A DNA stretch of 64,000 nt from Chryseobacterium rhizoplanae (GTDB taxonomy: Bacteria > Bacteroidota > Bacteroidia > Flavobacteriales > Weeksellaceae). Under the pieces are notes generated by a model. It saw only the letters and a program-made list of their open reading frames with translations. It ran no database searches and was not told the DNA's origin. Shown in pieces: positions 14,098 through 23,069 of the stretch. The stretch covers positions 186,001-250,000 of the forward strand of contig NZ_FXTC01000003.1 in assembly GCF_900182655.1 (NCBI RefSeq), given 5' to 3'. The first letter of the stretch is position 1, and every line of letters begins with the position of its first letter. Position numbers and translations under genes: made by a program.

Positions 14098-15837
14098 TTA
14101 TTTTCTGGTTCTTTTCGGCTTTTTAGCTTCTTCCTTAGCTTTTTCGTCATCAATTGCTTTCTGTGCTTTATCGAAGAGTTCACTATCAGCTGTATATTGT
14201 ATTTCCTCGTTGTTCGGGCTGTCTACAAGGATATCCTGCCATTTCCGGATCCGGTCTTTCGTATTCCAGTTAAAATCAGGGAACTTTCTTCGTGCAGGTT
14301 CTATTTTACTCATGGGATAGGTATCAGAATTTGCTCCAATACTGCATGAAATAATCTGTAAGGCTCTTTCTTCAAACAATGCACCGATAATTCCGCAGGT
14401 AGAAAGGGTAATTCCTATTCTTTCCGGTTTTTTTGTTTCCTGATCGGTATCATCTACATAGACAATAGACTGGGCATTTCCAACGACTCTGGCTTCTTTA
14501 ATATCATTTTTCTCATAGTAAACCGTCATGAATTTTCCTTTCACCTGATTGAATTCATCTTTTAGATTGAGTGAATCAACTTTACTGATGGCAAAGGCAT
14601 TTCCGATTACTTTTAATGAGTCTATATCTTCTGTTTTGGTATTAAAGTAAGCTTCCACTTTATCACCGGTCACCTGTTTTTCACCGCTCCACAGAATCGG
14701 GCTTGTATACATATGCATGATCCCATCCGTTTCATTAAAGGCTATGGAATCTGCTCTTCCCTGTGCATTGGATTTATAAATACGGGCTTTTTTAAAGGCT
14801 CTGAGATAGCTTTTCTTCACTTTAATGTCCAATGAATCCGGTCTTTGATAAGAGATAATTTTTTCTGCTGCAAAATAAATGGAATCTTTTTCCATCACTT
14901 TTACGGCATAAGGGTTTTTCGTCATCATTGCAGAGTCTTTTTTCTCAAAAATCTCTCCATACCCTCCTTTTATATATCTTCTTTCTTTTGGATCGTCAAG
15001 GGTTACATTTCCTGTTGCTTTACCAAATCCGGAAATCTGATTGTAATACATATCATCACCGGTAAGGATTTTCTCATTATAAAATATCCTTGAGTTTTTG
15101 GTTAGGTAAGCCTCCTTGGAATCCATTTTATAGGTTCCTCTTTCAGTATAGATTCTGTTTCTTGGATTAGTTTTGCTGGTAATGGTTGTAGGACCATTAA
15201 AATCTGCTATTTTAGTATTCTGATTCTGCTTGATGTTGGGACCATCTATAATATACTGAGGTGTTTCGATCTTTACATTTCCGGTAAGGTCAACAACTCT
15301 TGTATTGAGAAAGTAAGTTCCCACTTTGGCATAGGTTACATTCTGACCATCAGAGATCGTTCCTCCTGTATTAAAATAAGCCTGATTAGCCAGTCTGTCA
15401 TAATACAGAATATCTGTTTTTATTGTTTGTTTAGGGTCGGTTAAGACCACATTTTTTCTGGCAACACCTTTTTGGGTATTGGCATCATATTCCATTTCTC
15501 CTGCTGTAATTACTGAGCCATCTGTATTTTGAAGCCTTGTATTGCCTATTGCTTTTACAAAGTTTTCTTCATTATACAGGACAACTTCATCTGCGGTAAG
15601 AATGGAGCCCTGATGTTCAATCTGAACATGCCCGGTAAAATATTGGTTTCCGTCGTATTTTTCAGGGTCTTTCTTGATTTCGTCCGCATGGATGATCTTT
15701 ACTTTATCTTCGGGTCTCACCTGTTTGGGCTGAGCCGGTGAAGGAGCCTGCAAATAAGGATCTCTCTTCACAGGAGTTTTATCCTGCGCAAAGTTGAGCG
15801 TAGAAATAAAGATTAGCAGAAAAAGGATTATTCTCAT
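14098..15837 (-). CDS. OstA-like (LptA/LptD N-domain) protein
   Basis: 579-aa exported protein with a signal peptide at residues 1-17 (RIILFLLIFISTLNFA). Repeated OstA/LptA beta-jellyroll units follow, for example IIHADEIKKDPEKYDGNQYFTGHV, LTADEVVLYNEENFVKAIGN and ILTGDDMYYNQISGFGKATG. In Bacteroidota such proteins belong to the lipopolysaccharide transport system, bridging LPS through the periplasm; the LptD barrel itself is not present here. A C-terminal lysine-rich tail (EKAKEEAKKPKRTRK) is unusual. It begins 3 nt after the Fur-family gene and is followed by its own terminator. Confidence 0.85.
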   Translation of the reverse strand: MRIILFLLIFISTLNFAQDKTPVKRDPYLQAPSPAQPKQVRPEDKVKIIHADEIKKDPEKYDGNQYFTGHVQIEHQGSILTADEVVLYNEENFVKAIGNTRLQNTDGSVITAGEMEYDANTQKGVARKNVVLTDPKQTIKTDILYYDRLANQAYFNTGGTISDGQNVTYAKVGTYFLNTRVVDLTGNVKIETPQYIIDGPNIKQNQNTKIADFNGPTTITSKTNPRNRIYTERGTYKMDSKEAYLTKNSRIFYNEKILTGDDMYYNQISGFGKATGNVTLDDPKERRYIKGGYGEIFEKKDSAMMTKNPYAVKVMEKDSIYFAAEKIISYQRPDSLDIKVKKSYLRAFKKARIYKSNAQGRADSIAFNETDGIMHMYTSPILWSGEKQVTGDKVEAYFNTKTEDIDSLKVIGNAFAISKVDSLNLKDEFNQVKGKFMTVYYEKNDIKEARVVGNAQSIVYVDDTDQETKKPERIGITLSTCGIIGALFEERALQIISCSIGANSDTYPMSKIEPARRKFPDFNWNTKDRIRKWQDILVDSPNNEEIQYTADSELFDKAQKAIDDEKAKEEAKKPKRTRK

Positions 15838-15840
15838 TAA

Positions 15841-16314
15841 TTAGTCATTCTTAGTGCCATAGAAATATAGCGAATGAGAATCAATTTTTACGCCAAATGC
15901 TTCTTCAATGGCTTCTTTGATTCCTTGGATTCTTGGGTCGCAGAATTCAATAATTTCTTCAATCTCTTTATCAGAGTCTTTTTTGTAGATCACCAGGTGG
16001 TCATGCTGTTTGTCAAAATAAGACTTCTCATAAGATGAAGAGGTCAATGTCTTTTCTCCGAACTGATGCTTACGGATCAAACCTGCATCAAGGAAAATCT
16101 CAATAGTGTTGTAAATCGTCGCTTTGGAAACATGATATTTCTTCTGCATCATCAGAAGATACAGATCATCAACGTTGAAGTGATGATCCATATTATAAAT
16201 CTCTTCTAATATCGTATATCTTTCAGGTGTGTTTCTGAACCCTTTTTCTAATAAGTAGTTTCTTAAAACATCCTTGATCAATGCTATATTTTTTTCTTTT
16301 TGTACTGTATCCAT
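15841..16314 (-). CDS. Fur family transcriptional regulator
   Basis: 157-aa regulator with the Fur winged helix (FRNTPERYTILEEIYNMDHHFNVDDLYLLM, then HVSKATIYNTIEIFLDAGLI) and a C-terminal dimerisation domain. The HDH metal motif (QHDHLVIY, about residue 101) is kept, but the usual CxxC pair that follows it in Fur, Zur and PerR is absent, as is a second C-terminal CxxC, so the structural zinc site is missing. The controlled metal or peroxide signal is therefore unclear. It is the first gene of a unit with ostA; a TAAATTTG box lies 15 nt before the start. Confidence 0.88.
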   Translation of the reverse strand: MDTVQKEKNIALIKDVLRNYLLEKGFRNTPERYTILEEIYNMDHHFNVDDLYLLMMQKKYHVSKATIYNTIEIFLDAGLIRKHQFGEKTLTSSSYEKSYFDKQHDHLVIYKKDSDKEIEEIIEFCDPRIQGIKEAIEEAFGVKIDSHSLYFYGTKND

Positions 16315-16329
16315 TAAAAAAATTATCTA

Positions 16330-16337
16330 CAAATTTA
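16330..16337 (-). promoter_or_regulatory. -7 box of the fur-type gene
   Basis: Reads TAAATTTG on the minus strand, 15 nt before the ATG at 16314, with a T-rich short leader. Confidence 0.5.
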
Positions 16338-16380
16338 TTGAATTTTATTTAAATAGATAGCATGGTTCAACGCCAGAAGG

Positions 16381-18375
16381 CTAAGAGTTGTGACGGAAGT
16401 ACCCTGACTGCTCAATCTTATTATCATAAACCGTAAGTTCTGTAATAGGTGCAGATTCTACTTCAACGTTGTGAGAAGATACTCCCCAGGCCTTAAAGTC
16501 ATCACTTCCGATATACTTCACAAAGTTGTAAATGTTAAGAATAATCTTTTGCTTAACAGTTAAAAGGATATCGTTGATATACGTATTATCTATGATTACA
16601 TATTTAAGATCCGGCGGTATTTCATGAGATCTTAAAGAAGGGTGGCTGCTTCTTGAAGGAATGGTTCCGTCAGCCATTAAATCTTTAAGGACCATATTGA
16701 AATAGTCATTGATTCTTCGGTCTACTTTAAATCCTAAAAGGAAGTTGATTTTATAGACTGTTCCCGGAAGAATTTCATCAACTGTATATTTGAAAGTATA
16801 TGGATCTTCCTGGTTTACAATGCTCAGAATAAAGTAATGATCTGCTCTTTTCGGCTGTTTTTTGATGATGGAATAAATAATTTTTGATTCTACTTCATCA
16901 TTTCTTTTTGCTCTGCTCAGATAAGCCAGGTTGGTAGCATATTTCGGAATGGTCTCATCCAGTTTCATGTCTTTAAGGATAGACACATATTTTTCTATTT
17001 TCACAAACTGGATAAATCTTGTTTTGATCAATCGTCCGTTATACCATGCATACATAGAAAGTCCGATAGAACCAGCCAATACAACGGTAATCCATCCTCC
17101 TTCCATGAATTTGATAATATTGGCACTGAAGAAACCTAGTTCAATAGCCATATAAACAAATGCGAAGAATAAAATCAATATTTTGCTCACTCTTTGTTTC
17201 AATAGCCAGAACACGAGCAGAATTGTCGTCATCAGCATCGTCACTGTAATGGAAAGTCCATAAGCGGCTTCCATTTTTCCGGATTCCCTGAAATGCAGAA
17301 CGACAATGATACACAGAATAAGAAGTCCCCAGTTGATTCTTGGGATATACATCTGTCCTTTAACTCCGGAAGGGTAATCAATTTTTTGATTAGGCCACAG
17401 GTTAAGAGACATTGCTTCTGAGAATATGGTGAAAGAACCTGTAATCAATGCCTGGCTGGCAATAATTGCAGCGGCTGTTGCCAAAATTACTCCCGGGATG
17501 ATCATCCATTCTTCCATAATTCCAAAGAACGGATTTACTACTGAAAATCCAGGTTTGTTGTAATTAGTCAGAAGCCATGCTCCCTGTCCAAGATAGTTTA
17601 GAATAAGCATGATTTTTACAAATCCCCAGCTTACTCTGATATTTTTTGCACCGCAGTGTCCTAAGTCTGAATAAAGCGCTTCTGCTCCTGTTGTACAAAG
17701 GAAAACAGCACCTAAAATAACAATAGCACTGGGTGAGTTGACAATAAGCTTGTAAGCATAGTAAGGATTGAAAGATCTTAGGATCTCAAAATTCTCACTT
17801 AAATGCATCACTCCCAAACCTCCTAATACCAGGAACCAAACAACCATTACAGGGCCAAAAAACTTCCCGATAAAGCTGGTTCCGAATTGCTGTACCACAA
17901 AAATGACAATCAGAATTCCAATCGTGATAGGAACAACAGGGGTGTGAGGGTTATAAATTTCAAGACCTTCAATGGCCGACATTACGGTAAGTGATGGCGT
18001 AATGACCCCGTCTGCAATAAGAGCGGCGGCTCCTACAATGGCAATGAGATACAGCCAACCTTTCTTAAGGTTTCTTACCAATGAAAACAAAGCCAGAATA
18101 CCTCCTTCACCTTTATTATCTGCTCTTAAAGCAATGATAACATATTTTATCGTGGTCTGCAGGGTAAGCGTCCAAATAATACAGGAAAGAGCTCCCTCTA
18201 TGTATTCATTGAAAGGCATATTGCTACTCCCAGACCTTGCATTCACAATTGCTTTCATTACGTAAAGCGGAGAGGTCCCAATATCTCCAAAAACAATTCC
18301 TAGAGACACTAAAACTCCCATAAAGGAAAGCTTCTTTATATCGAAGTGGTAACCATCTTCTGTAACTTCTGCCAT
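16381..18375 (-). CDS. kup: KUP family potassium uptake transporter
   Basis: 664-aa inner-membrane K+/H+ symporter. The family N-terminus MGVLVSLGIVFGDIGTSPLYV is present (about residues 19-39), followed by about twelve hydrophobic helices including KYVIIALRADNKGEGGILALF and GTSFIGKFFGPVM. A hydrophilic C-terminal domain starts near residue 455. Length matches E. coli Kup closely. A TAAATTTG box at 18401-18408 gives a short leader. It is separated from the Fur gene by 66 bp with that gene's own promoter. Confidence 0.95.
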   Translation of the reverse strand: MAEVTEDGYHFDIKKLSFMGVLVSLGIVFGDIGTSPLYVMKAIVNARSGSSNMPFNEYIEGALSCIIWTLTLQTTIKYVIIALRADNKGEGGILALFSLVRNLKKGWLYLIAIVGAAALIADGVITPSLTVMSAIEGLEIYNPHTPVVPITIGILIVIFVVQQFGTSFIGKFFGPVMVVWFLVLGGLGVMHLSENFEILRSFNPYYAYKLIVNSPSAIVILGAVFLCTTGAEALYSDLGHCGAKNIRVSWGFVKIMLILNYLGQGAWLLTNYNKPGFSVVNPFFGIMEEWMIIPGVILATAAAIIASQALITGSFTIFSEAMSLNLWPNQKIDYPSGVKGQMYIPRINWGLLILCIIVVLHFRESGKMEAAYGLSITVTMLMTTILLVFWLLKQRVSKILILFFAFVYMAIELGFFSANIIKFMEGGWITVVLAGSIGLSMYAWYNGRLIKTRFIQFVKIEKYVSILKDMKLDETIPKYATNLAYLSRAKRNDEVESKIIYSIIKKQPKRADHYFILSIVNQEDPYTFKYTVDEILPGTVYKINFLLGFKVDRRINDYFNMVLKDLMADGTIPSRSSHPSLRSHEIPPDLKYVIIDNTYINDILLTVKQKIILNIYNFVKYIGSDDFKAWGVSSHNVEVESAPITELTVYDNKIEQSGYFRHNS

Positions 18376-18400
18376 ATCAGCTTAATTTATTTTAAAGGCG

Positions 18401-18408
18401 CAAATTTA
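18401..18408 (-). promoter_or_regulatory. -7 box of kup
   Basis: Minus strand TAAATTTG, 25 nt before the kup ATG. Confidence 0.45.
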
Positions 18409-18456
18409 TACTAATTTTATGACGTCAAGAATTTTTCTTCATGAATATAATAAATG

Positions 18457-18481
18457 AAAAAACTTCCTTTCGGAAGTTTTT
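18457..18481 (-). terminator. terminator of pdhB
   Basis: Stem AAAAACTTCC/GGAAGTTTTT with a TTTC loop, 9 nt after the pdhB stop on the minus strand, ending in a T-run. Confidence 0.85.
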
Positions 18482-18489
18482 CTCTATAA

Positions 18490-19470
18490 CTATTTTACGT
18501 ACATCGCTTTTTTAATTTCCTCTTTTACTTTTTCAAGTTTAGGGAACCATTCTGCAAATAATGCTGCAGAGTAAGGTGCAGGTGCATCAGGAGTAGTAAT
18601 TCTCTTGATAGGAGCATCTAAATAGTCAAATGCTTTTTGCTGTACCATATAAGTAATTTCAGAAGATATAGACGCAAATGGCCAAGCTTCTTCCAAAATA
18701 ACCAATCTGTTTGTTTTCTTCACTGATGCCAGAATAGTATCAAAATCAAGAGGACGAACTGTTCTAAGATCAATAACCTCTACAGAGATTCCTTCTTTAG
18801 CCATATCTTCAGCAGCCTGTAAAGCCAGCTTCATGATTTTACCAAAAGAAACCAAAGTAACATCTGTACCTTCTCTCTTGATATCTGCTTTTCCTAATGG
18901 TAAGTAGTATTCTTCTTCAGGAATTTCCATTTTATCTCCATACATCTGCTCAGATTCCATGAAAATAACCGGGTCATTATCCTGAATTGCTGTTTTCAAC
19001 AACCCTTTCGCATCGTAAGGATTTGAAGGAACCACTACTTTAAGGCCAGGAATGTTGGCAAACCAGTTTTCAAAAGCCTGAGAATGGGTAGCTCCCAATT
19101 GTCCTGCAGAAGCTGTAGGTCCACGGAAAACAATCGGACAGTTCCATTGTCCACCACTCATCTGACGGATTTTTGCAGCATTATTGATAATCTGATCAAT
19201 TCCTACCAATGAGAAATTGAATGTCATATACTCTACAATTGGTCTGTTACCGTTCATCGCAGCACCAACAGCAATTCCCGTAAAACCAAGTTCTGCAATT
19301 GGGGTATCGATTACTCTTTTAGGACCAAACTCATCCAGCATTCCTTTTGAAGCTTTATAAGCACCATTGTATTCTGCAACTTCCTCCCCCATTAAAAAGA
19401 TGGATTCGTCTTTACGCATTTCCTCGCTCATTGCCTGTGCAATTACCTCACGAAAAGTATATTCTGCCAT
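18490..19470 (-). CDS. pdhB: pyruvate dehydrogenase E1 component, beta subunit
   Basis: 326-aa thiamine-diphosphate enzyme subunit. With the alpha subunit it decarboxylates pyruvate and loads acetyl onto E2, feeding acetyl-CoA to the TCA and glyoxylate cycles. Key blocks: the N-terminal REVIAQAMSEEMRKDESIFLMGEEVAEYNGAYK, the GFTGIAVGAAMNG and FNFSLVGIDQIINNAAK segments, the GPTASAGQLGATHSQ loop, and the C-terminal domain VEVIDLRTVRPLD with ITTPDAPAPYS. The alpha subunit is not next to it; it stands alone between two terminators. A TATTTTTG box at 19494-19501 is its likely promoter. Confidence 0.94.
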   Translation of the reverse strand: MAEYTFREVIAQAMSEEMRKDESIFLMGEEVAEYNGAYKASKGMLDEFGPKRVIDTPIAELGFTGIAVGAAMNGNRPIVEYMTFNFSLVGIDQIINNAAKIRQMSGGQWNCPIVFRGPTASAGQLGATHSQAFENWFANIPGLKVVVPSNPYDAKGLLKTAIQDNDPVIFMESEQMYGDKMEIPEEEYYLPLGKADIKREGTDVTLVSFGKIMKLALQAAEDMAKEGISVEVIDLRTVRPLDFDTILASVKKTNRLVILEEAWPFASISSEITYMVQQKAFDYLDAPIKRITTPDAPAPYSAALFAEWFPKLEKVKEEIKKAMYVK

Positions 19471-19648
19471 ATTTATTCGAAAAATTTAGACTACAAAAAT
19501 AGTGATTTTTTATTATACACATCATAAAAAGACTCTTCATTTAAGCGAGAAGTCTTTTTATTAATTTTATTTAAAACTGATTTTTCTCCTGTAGACTCAG
19601 TTCTTTGTAATTTTTTAGAAGGTCCTGAAGAAATTCCTATCTATACAA

Positions 19649-19680
19649 AAAATGACACCTCATTTCTGAAATGTCATTTT
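19649..19680 (-). terminator. terminator of the DUF2147 gene
   Basis: Stem AAAATGACA/TGTCATTTT around a 14-nt loop, followed on the minus strand by a T6 run. A second weaker hairpin (AAAAAGACT/AGTCTTTTT) lies about 100 bp further at 19526-19560. Confidence 0.7.
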
Positions 19681-19701
19681 AAAATTCTATTTAAACTTAA
19701 A

Positions 19702-20121
19702 TTAATTCATTTTTTCCCAAACCTGGGTTCTTCCTAATAAAGATAATCCTAAGTAACCTCTTACATTAAGTTTATCACCGCTTCTTGTAATGGTACACTT
19801 GTATGTTTTTCCTGTTTTAGGGTCCGTAATTGTTCCTCCGGTAAACTCATCACCTTCTTTTTTCAATCCTCTGATGATCTCCAATCCTACAATTGGTTTT
19901 CCTTTTCTGTCATCTTTACAAAGTGTACAGTTTGGATCAGCTGGTTTTATCAATAACTGAGAAACTTTCCCATAATATTTCCCGTCTGACTTTTTGAATA
20001 CTTCAACAATAGATTTTGCCTGTTTTGTCTCATCATCTATTGTTTTCCACTTGCCTTCTATCTGTGCAAATGTAAGTACACCACATAGAGAAAGCGCGAA
20101 CGTTAACAATATTTTTTTCAT
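19702..20121 (-). CDS. DUF2147 family exported protein
   Basis: 139-aa protein with a signal peptide (KKILLTFALSLCGVLTFA). The mature part matches the DUF2147 pattern: IEGKWKTIDDETKQAKSIVEVFKKSDGKYYGKV, a paired Cys in DPNCTLCKDDRKGKPIVG, and GGTITDPKTGKTYKCTI, ending LLGRTQVW. A lipocalin-like beta-barrel in the periplasm is assumed for the family; no activity is known. It is a single-gene unit with its own terminator. Confidence 0.88.
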   Translation of the reverse strand: MKKILLTFALSLCGVLTFAQIEGKWKTIDDETKQAKSIVEVFKKSDGKYYGKVSQLLIKPADPNCTLCKDDRKGKPIVGLEIIRGLKKEGDEFTGGTITDPKTGKTYKCTITRSGDKLNVRGYLGLSLLGRTQVWEKMN

Positions 20122-20240
20122 ATTTCTTATAGTTTTAATTTTTATACAATATTCTTATCTACGTATTGTTAAAAATATAAATTAATTTTCAACGAACAAA
20201 AACTTTTATTATACAAAGCATAAAGAGATGTATAAAAATA

Positions 20241-20260
20241 AAAAAGCTCAGTCACAGCTT
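20241..20260 (-). terminator. weak terminator of the LTA-synthase-like gene
   Basis: Stem AAGCT/AGCTT with a 7-nt loop, followed on the minus strand by a T6 run, 11 nt after the stop codon. Confidence 0.5.
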
Positions 20261-20271
20261 ATCCTTTTGTC

Positions 20272-22200
20272 TTAATTAAGTTTTCTGTTAATCACCCTAT
20301 CCATATAATCCTGATACCATGCTTTTGCGGTTTTCTTTCCCTGCTCCACTTCAGCATTTTTAACCTCATTGAGTATATTTTTCTCAAGACTCAGATCTGA
20401 TTTGTCATATACACCGATAATTTCTTTTCCGTCAAAGCGGTAAATATAATTCCCGATCATAAACTGATCTGTACTTCCATCTGAATTTACAACGATAAAA
20501 GGATACTTTTTATCACTTACCAGACTTCTTCCCCAGCTTCTGATAGGCTTGTTATACCCGATAAGATCAGCCAATGTAGGATATATGTCTGCCTGCTGTG
20601 CTATCTCCTGGCTTACACCTTTCAACTGATAAGCAGGATTCGGGGAATAGAAAACCAATGGAACTGCATAGCGGTTCATTGCTCTTTCGTACTCCGGATA
20701 ATACACCTGGTTGGTATGATCTCCGGTGAAAACAAAGATGGTATTGTTATACCAGGGCTGCTTTTTAGCCGTTTCAAAATATTGTTTAATGGCATAATCC
20801 GTATACTGCATCGGCTCATGGATTTCAATTTTCCCTTTTTTAAATTTACCGTTATATTTTTCAGGTATTTTAAAAGGATGATGTGATGAAGCAGTAAACA
20901 CAGTGGTCATGAAAGGTTGTTTCTTCCCGACGTTTTTAGCAAAATACTGAAGGAAAGGCTCATCCCATATGGCCCACATTCCATCGAAATCTTCATCATG
21001 GTTGTATTCCGTTTTTCCGAAATAGTGTTTAAAGCCTAAAATATTTCCAAATCCAAGGAAGCCCATGGAACCATTCGGGGCCCCGTGATAAAAAGAAGTA
21101 TCATATCCCAGATCGTTACAAACAGACACAATAGACTGAATTTTCTGGTTGGAATAAGGTGATCCTGTAAAGGCATCCGTAAGACTCGGAATTCCGGCCA
21201 ATACGCTGCTCATTCCATGAATTGACTGCCTTCCATTCGCAAAAGTATTGGGAAAAATCAGACTCTGTCCAGCCAGGCTATCTATAAATGGAGTGTAAGA
21301 AACATAATCTTTAATATTTTTATCTTTATTAAAAGCTCCTGAATATTCTCTCCCGAAGGATTCTACAATGAAAATAACAATATTGGGACGGTTCTCCACT
21401 TTTCTGTCATATACTTTATAAGGCTGTACATTTTCTTCAATATATTTTTCATCTACGAAATGAACCTCCTTAAAATTATTGGTATTTAAAGTCCTGAAAA
21501 AAGAAAATGTACTGTTGAGCACCATATTTCCCTGCAGTGGATTGGTTACAAAACGGGTAGCATCTACCATATTAATAGGCCTTGTACTGTGTTTGAAATC
21601 TCCTCTGATTCCTCCTACAACCAATACCGCAGTGAGACACAGCGTAATAATGGAGGTAATAAAATAAGGAACTAATTTCAAAGGTTTCACCTCCTCCACT
21701 TTTACTCTCTTGTAAAGGAAAACCCACAATCCCATTAAAACAATAAACCAAATCAGCACAAAAGGATGCTCTCCCACAGAAATCAACAGCGTTTGGGAGA
21801 CGTTGGACTCATGTTCAGCCACCTGAAATACGGCAGAGGTAAGCCTTGCCTGTGCAAATTTATAGTAAATAAAATCCCCGAAATTCATTGCATAAGCAAT
21901 CCCGTTCGTGATAAAATACAGCCAGAAAAGAATTTTCTGAAAGACCTTTTTTGTATTGATCACCAAAGGCAACAAACTAAGGAGTATAAACAATGCATTG
22001 ACATATAAAATAGCAGTAGTATCGAAAGCTGTACCATGGAAGGCGAGCTTTATGTATTCTGAAACAGAGTCAACTTTAATCAGATCTTTATTAAAATACC
22101 AGAATAAAAGCCTGGCAATCTGATAAAAAACATAGGCTAAAAAAATCCTGTAAACTAATGCCAGAACTTCCTGTTTTCTAAATCCTTTTAAAAATTTCAT
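20272..22200 (-). CDS. LTA synthase family sulfatase-like membrane enzyme
   Basis: 642-aa protein with five predicted transmembrane helices in the first about 210 residues and a periplasmic alkaline-phosphatase/sulfatase domain. Metal and nucleophile landmarks: PNIVIFIVESFGREY (metal-binding Glu), FANGRQSIHG (nucleophile position Ser/Thr in NGRQS), SSHHPF and FTGDHTNQ. Relatives transfer phosphoglycerol or phosphoethanolamine onto envelope polymers; Bacteroidota lack lipoteichoic acid, so the acceptor is probably a glycan or lipid of unknown identity. A TAAATTTG box ends 4 nt before the ATG. It is divergent from pssA across 89 bp. Confidence 0.88.
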   Translation of the reverse strand: MKFLKGFRKQEVLALVYRIFLAYVFYQIARLLFWYFNKDLIKVDSVSEYIKLAFHGTAFDTTAILYVNALFILLSLLPLVINTKKVFQKILFWLYFITNGIAYAMNFGDFIYYKFAQARLTSAVFQVAEHESNVSQTLLISVGEHPFVLIWFIVLMGLWVFLYKRVKVEEVKPLKLVPYFITSIITLCLTAVLVVGGIRGDFKHSTRPINMVDATRFVTNPLQGNMVLNSTFSFFRTLNTNNFKEVHFVDEKYIEENVQPYKVYDRKVENRPNIVIFIVESFGREYSGAFNKDKNIKDYVSYTPFIDSLAGQSLIFPNTFANGRQSIHGMSSVLAGIPSLTDAFTGSPYSNQKIQSIVSVCNDLGYDTSFYHGAPNGSMGFLGFGNILGFKHYFGKTEYNHDEDFDGMWAIWDEPFLQYFAKNVGKKQPFMTTVFTASSHHPFKIPEKYNGKFKKGKIEIHEPMQYTDYAIKQYFETAKKQPWYNNTIFVFTGDHTNQVYYPEYERAMNRYAVPLVFYSPNPAYQLKGVSQEIAQQADIYPTLADLIGYNKPIRSWGRSLVSDKKYPFIVVNSDGSTDQFMIGNYIYRFDGKEIIGVYDKSDLSLEKNILNEVKNAEVEQGKKTAKAWYQDYMDRVINRKLN

Positions 22201-22204
22201 GGGG

Positions 22205-22212
22205 CAAATTTA
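22205..22212 (-). promoter_or_regulatory. -7 box directly before the LTA-synthase-like gene
   Basis: Minus strand reads TAAATTTG, CCCC, ATG: a 4-nt gap, consistent with a leaderless mRNA. Confidence 0.55.
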
Positions 22213-22276
22213 CATCAAAAACACTTTAATGCATTTTTTAGTGCAGATTATTTTGAGTTAGAATTTTTAAAAACTG

Positions 22277-22284
22277 TAATTTTG
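22277..22284 (+). promoter_or_regulatory. -7 box directly before pssA
   Basis: TAATTTTG ends five bases before the ATG at 22290. It overlaps an in-frame GTG at 22284, which is therefore not the start. Confidence 0.55.
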
Positions 22285-22289
22285 TGGTT

Positions 22290-23003
22290 ATGGATTTTAT
22301 AAAGAATAATCTGGCCAATGCCTTAACCCTGGCTAATTTATTTGCAGGCTGTGTAGGAGCAATACATCTAATTTTAGGAGATTATCAGACGACTGCGATC
22401 TGTCTTATTCTCTCTGCTATTTTCGATTTTTTTGACGGCTTTGTAGCCAGAGCTTTAAAATCAAACTCCAATCTGGGACTTCAGCTGGATTCTCTTGCGG
22501 ATATGGTAAGCTTTGGAGTCATTCCGGGACTTACGATGTATAAAGCTCTTGAACCGTTTGGTGCTGAGCTTCTTGGGATTCATTTTCCGTTTGAAATTAA
22601 ATATATTGGATTGATCGTTACGGTATTTTCCTGCCTGAGGCTTGCCATTTTCAACCTGGATGAAGAGCAGCGTTATTATTTCAAAGGATTGAATACACCA
22701 ACCAATACTGTTTTATTGTTCGGTCTTTATTATGCGTTTAAAGAAACCGGAACTTTTAGTTTTTTGTTCGATAATGAACTCTTGTTGATCTTACTGACAC
22801 TTCTTACGTCTTGGTTTCTGATCAGCCCGATTAAGATGATGGCTATGAAATTCAAATCCAAACAATTAAAAGACAATTATCCTAAAGTTGTATTACTGGT
22901 AGGAGGTATTGCTATTCTTGCCCTATTTCAGGTGGTAGGAATTCCGATGCTTGTTATTTATTATATACTGGTGTCTCTTGTTTTCCAGGGACAGTTAAAA
23001 TAG
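22290..23003 (+). CDS. pssA: CDP-diacylglycerol-serine O-phosphatidyltransferase
   Basis: 237-aa membrane enzyme making phosphatidylserine, the precursor of phosphatidylethanolamine. It carries the CDP-alcohol phosphatidyltransferase signature with its aspartates, reading IFDFFDGFVARALKSNSNLGLQLDSLADMVSFG (about residues 44-76), and roughly seven hydrophobic helices. Family length is normal. The ATG at 22290 is taken as start because the in-frame GTG at 22284 is part of the promoter box. A partner decarboxylase (psd) is not in the window. The exonuclease gene follows after 66 bp on the same strand. Confidence 0.93.
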   Translation: MDFIKNNLANALTLANLFAGCVGAIHLILGDYQTTAICLILSAIFDFFDGFVARALKSNSNLGLQLDSLADMVSFGVIPGLTMYKALEPFGAELLGIHFPFEIKYIGLIVTVFSCLRLAIFNLDEEQRYYFKGLNTPTNTVLLFGLYYAFKETGTFSFLFDNELLLILLTLLTSWFLISPIKMMAMKFKSKQLKDNYPKVVLLVGGIAILALFQVVGIPMLVIYYILVSLVFQGQLK

Positions 23004-23069
23004 AAATTAAAGAATCTACATAAGGTTTTATCACCTTATTTTAAATAAAACACATTTTTCAAATTATTA

